DNA of 64,000 nt, taken from assembly GCA_029259715.1 (NCBI GenBank), contig JAJDEP010000003.1, positions 551,370-615,369 on the forward strand, in the 5' to 3' direction. Below the pieces are notes generated by a model. It was not told where the DNA came from. It did no database searches and was given only the letters and a program-made list of their open reading frames with translations. Shown here piece by piece: positions 61,767 through 64,000 of the stretch. The stretch comes from Planctomycetota bacterium. GTDB taxonomy: Bacteria > Planctomycetota > B15-G4. Made by a program: the position numbers and the translations under genes. The number at the start of each line of letters is the position of its first letter. Positions within the stretch are counted from its first letter, which is position 1.

Positions 61767-61969
61767 GGATCGTCCGGCGACGCCGTCCAGGCGGCATGCT
61801 GACAGCTGGGACCCGACGCCTCAAGCGATCCCCCCCCGTGAGTGGATCGAGCCTTCCCGACGCCCCCGTCCGGACACCGCCATTGCTGGACGGGATCGTC
61901 TTCCCTTGCGACCATCAGTCGGGGCCCGAGAGCTGGGCAGGGGTGCCGGGAACCTCGGCAGGGGAAGGC

Positions 61970-63241
61970 GTGAAACAGATCGCTTATGGCGTCGCGCGAG
62001 TGGTCCAGGCCACGCTCGCACGCACGCGTGGTCCGACGCCCGTGTCACTCGTGTTCCGGGTGGGCCTGCACGCGATCATCCCCGGGCGGGTGTGGCGCTC
62101 GGCCCAGCCCGACGCCGCCACCCTGCGCCGGCTCATCGACGAGCTCGGCCTGGCCGCGGTGATCTCGCTGCGTGGCGATCGCACCGCCCGGTCGTGGCTG
62201 GCGGACGAACGCGCGGTCTGTGCCGAGGCGGGCGTGCGCTTGTGCGGCGTCCGCTTCACGGCGAGCTCCGCCCCCATGCCGGAGGTGCTGCGCCAGCTCA
62301 CCGACCTGATCGCCACCACGCCCCGGCCCCTGCTGATCCACTGCCGCAAGGGCATCGACCGCTCCGGCCTGGCCGCGGCCCTCACGCTGCTGTTCGAGGG
62401 GCGCTCGCCGGAGCGGGCCCGCGCACAACTCGGGCCCCGGCACGGCTTCCACGCATGGGCCCGGGGCCCCGGCCTGCGCGTCGTCCTCGACGAATACGAG
62501 GCCTGGCTCGCGCGCCACCAACGCACCCACACGCCCGCCGACCTGCGGGCTTGGATCGACGGCGACTATGCGTCCGTGGTGCGGTGGAGCAACTGGGTGG
62601 GACTGCGCCGCGCTCTCGACGAGCACACCCTGCGCCTCGATGCGCGGGGACTCGGCGCCACCCTCGAGCGTCGCGGACGGGTGCTGCGCGACGGCCTCGC
62701 GCTCTCCTCGGACGAGCGGACTTTCGACGCGGCCACCCGTTTCCTGCATGACGTCGAGCGCTGGCGTTCGGGGGGCCGGCAACCGACGCGGGTCTGCGCG
62801 CCCGCCGTGGCCGGCCCGGCCTTGCGACGCGCCCTGGGCAAGCCGGCCGAGGACGTCGACGGCGTGCTCGCCGCCCTCGCCCGGGCCTACGGCGACGGTG
62901 AACAGGCCGCGCACAGCGCGGCCGCGGCGGCCTTGCACGTCCTCGATCCCGACCATTGGGGCCTGGTGGGCTGGCGCCAATTGGCCCTGCGCCCCTTGCT
63001 CGACGAGCACGGCACCGTGGCGGCGGTGCTCGCCAGCCCGCACGGCGACGCCGTCAGCGCCCGCCGCCGGGCCTCGGTGCAACAGGGACCGCCGGCCGCC
63101 GAGCGGGTGCGGGAGATGCAGCGCTGGTACCGCCAGGCCGCGACCCGCGAGGGCGTCCGCGCGGCCGACGTTTCCCTCGGCGTGTGCGGCCTCTCGCTCC
63201 GTCTGTGGCCCGCCGAGGCGTCGGTGGCGGGGGCGGCCTGA
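61970..63241 (+). CDS. Dual-specificity/tyrosine phosphatase with unknown C-terminal domain
   Basis: A 423-residue protein. The phosphatase domain (about residues 30-200) has VWRSAQPDAATLRRLI and the P-loop IHCRKGIDRSGLAAAL (HCx5R, nucleophile Cys125). The general-acid Asp candidate lies before it. The C-terminal 220 residues are basic and helical with no family I recognise. The open frame extends to 61796, but that start would leave only 29 bp to the divergent deacetylase; the GTG at 61970 leaves space for promoters, so it is preferred with moderate certainty. The stop overlaps the ATG of the glycosyltransferase gene (TGATG). It may act on phospho-sugars or phospho-proteins opposite the kinase gene. 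Confidence 0.8.
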   Translation: MKQIAYGVARVVQATLARTRGPTPVSLVFRVGLHAIIPGRVWRSAQPDAATLRRLIDELGLAAVISLRGDRTARSWLADERAVCAEAGVRLCGVRFTASSAPMPEVLRQLTDLIATTPRPLLIHCRKGIDRSGLAAALTLLFEGRSPERARAQLGPRHGFHAWARGPGLRVVLDEYEAWLARHQRTHTPADLRAWIDGDYASVVRWSNWVGLRRALDEHTLRLDARGLGATLERRGRVLRDGLALSSDERTFDAATRFLHDVERWRSGGRQPTRVCAPAVAGPALRRALGKPAEDVDGVLAALARAYGDGEQAAHSAAAAALHVLDPDHWGLVGWRQLALRPLLDEHGTVAAVLASPHGDAVSARRRASVQQGPPAAERVREMQRWYRQAATREGVRAADVSLGVCGLSLRLWPAEASVAGAA

Positions 63242-64000
63242 TGCGCATCCTGTCGATCTCCCGCGGTCTCGAGACCTCTCCCCATGCAGGCGGCGAGTAC
63301 ATCTCCGCGACGCGGATCACCCGGGCCCTGGCCGAGCGGGGCCATGACGTGACGCTGCTCGCGCCGGGCACCGCCGACACACAGCCGCCCTTCGAAGGCG
63401 CCGACGTGCGCACCGTGACCCCGTGCCGGCGCAGTCACCTGCCCTTCCGCATGTGGCGCACGTTGCGCGCGGCCGGGGACCTCGACGAATTCGACGCCAT
63501 CGTGGCCCACGGCGGAGAGGGCTTCTGCTTCGCGGCGGCCCGACGCTTCCGCGGCGGCAAGCCGCTGGTGACCTTCGTCCACACGCCCAAGCTCAAGCGC
63601 GCGGCCCTGCTCCACTCGCGTTGGCTCGCCTACCAGCAGTACACGGCGGCGTGGGCCGATCGGGTGGTGTGCCTCTCGCAGTATCAGGCGACGCGCGTGA
63701 GCGAGACCTACGCCATCGACGCGGCCCGCGTCGACGTCATCGGCGCGGGCGTGGCGCCGAACTTCTTCGACGTCCCCGAGCGCCCCCTGCCCAACGGCTC
63801 GGGGCGGGACGAGCCCCTGCAGCTGCTGATCGTCGGCGATCAGTCCCACGCCAAGGGCTTCGACCTCGTGCTCGAGACCCTGGCGCGGCTGCGCTCCCGG
63901 ATGCCCCTGCAGGCCCAGGTCGTCGGATCAAGCGACGACCCGTTGGCCAACGCCCACACGGCCGAACTCACCCGACGCCTCGGGCTCCAGGACGTCGTGC
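63241..64000 (+). CDS. GT4-family glycosyltransferase (partial, 3' end outside window)
   Basis: About 253 residues of a GT-B glycosyltransferase are seen. It starts MRILSISRGLETSPHAGGEY, then ATRITRALAERGHDVTLLAPGT, FVHTPKLKRAALLHS, WADRVVCLSQYQATRV, VDVIGAGVAPNFFDVPE, and LLIVGDQSHAKGFDLVLETLARL, the beginning of the donor-binding half. The ATG overlaps the phosphatase stop codon, so the two are coupled. Likely role in surface polysaccharide or LPS assembly. Confidence 0.9.
   Translation, partial: MRILSISRGLETSPHAGGEYISATRITRALAERGHDVTLLAPGTADTQPPFEGADVRTVTPCRRSHLPFRMWRTLRAAGDLDEFDAIVAHGGEGFCFAAARRFRGGKPLVTFVHTPKLKRAALLHSRWLAYQQYTAAWADRVVCLSQYQATRVSETYAIDAARVDVIGAGVAPNFFDVPERPLPNGSGRDEPLQLLIVGDQSHAKGFDLVLETLARLRSRMPLQAQVVGSSDDPLANAHTAELTRRLGLQDVV

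Overview
This window is very GC-rich (about 70% by eye), densely packed bacterial chromosome with short intergenic gaps and many GTG/TTG starts and start/stop overlaps. I see no phage, insertion sequence, CRISPR array, rRNA or tRNA. The gene content suggests an uncultured, Gram-negative member of the Planctomycetota. Pointers are several sulfatase-superfamily proteins, a PQQ-type dehydrogenase domain fused to a DUF1080 domain, ThuA fused to cytochrome c, FG-GAP and beta-helix secreted proteins, a secreted hydrolase with a C-terminal beta-rich tail, and an LpxO-like lipid A hydroxylase that implies an outer membrane with lipid A. The phylum assignment is inference, not proof.

Layout. 1-10.5 kb is mostly housekeeping: the start of a TIGR00300 (ornithine cyclodeaminase-type) gene, topA, a small CxxC protein with a glycosyltransferase, pyrC-cysS, an FG-GAP protein and lpxO. 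10.5-15.3 kb holds secreted and hydrolase genes of uncertain role. 15.0-15.7 kb contains a small protein gene and a decayed ORF6N-domain gene. ileS (15.7-19.3 kb) is translationally coupled to a secreted alpha/beta hydrolase, followed by a YceI protein, a membrane protein and a large secreted lipase-like protein. 25.4-33.7 kb, all on the minus strand, carries a Thr-type sulfatase-fold enzyme coupled to bifunctional FTCD, a subtilase, a Cys-type sulfatase and acs. 34-36.4 kb carries a secreted beta-helix protein, a Flp-like pilin and an FHA protein.

36.4-42.9 kb is the most intriguing stretch: six minus-strand genes with junctions that overlap, abut or lie 10 bp apart, in the order MinD/ParA-like ATPase, alpha/beta hydrolase, dipeptide-epimerase-like enolase-superfamily enzyme, GH3-type acyl-adenylating enzyme, second alpha/beta hydrolase and patatin-like phospholipase. 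I know of no described pathway with this composition. A plausible role is making or remodelling an acyl-amino-acid or lipid conjugate at the membrane.

43-52 kb has a sulfatase, tandem PLP dehydratases, a methyltransferase, a four-CBS protein, DUF1579 and DUF4332 proteins and a membrane-anchored sulfatase-fold enzyme. 52.5-59.9 kb is a minus-strand gene set (cupin, sulfatase-fold lipoprotein, NUDIX, ThuA-cytochrome c, PQQ-like/DUF1080) that looks like periplasmic glycoside oxidation. 60-64 kb is a surface-glycan locus: an APH-fold kinase with an altered catalytic Asp, a polysaccharide deacetylase, a dual-specificity phosphatase and a GT4 glycosyltransferase cut by the window end.

Two themes cut across the window. 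Several genes have a TANNNT box 6-8 nt before the start codon, suggesting leaderless transcripts. The five sulfatase-superfamily proteins split into two with a formylglycine-type Cys and three with Thr at the nucleophile position.
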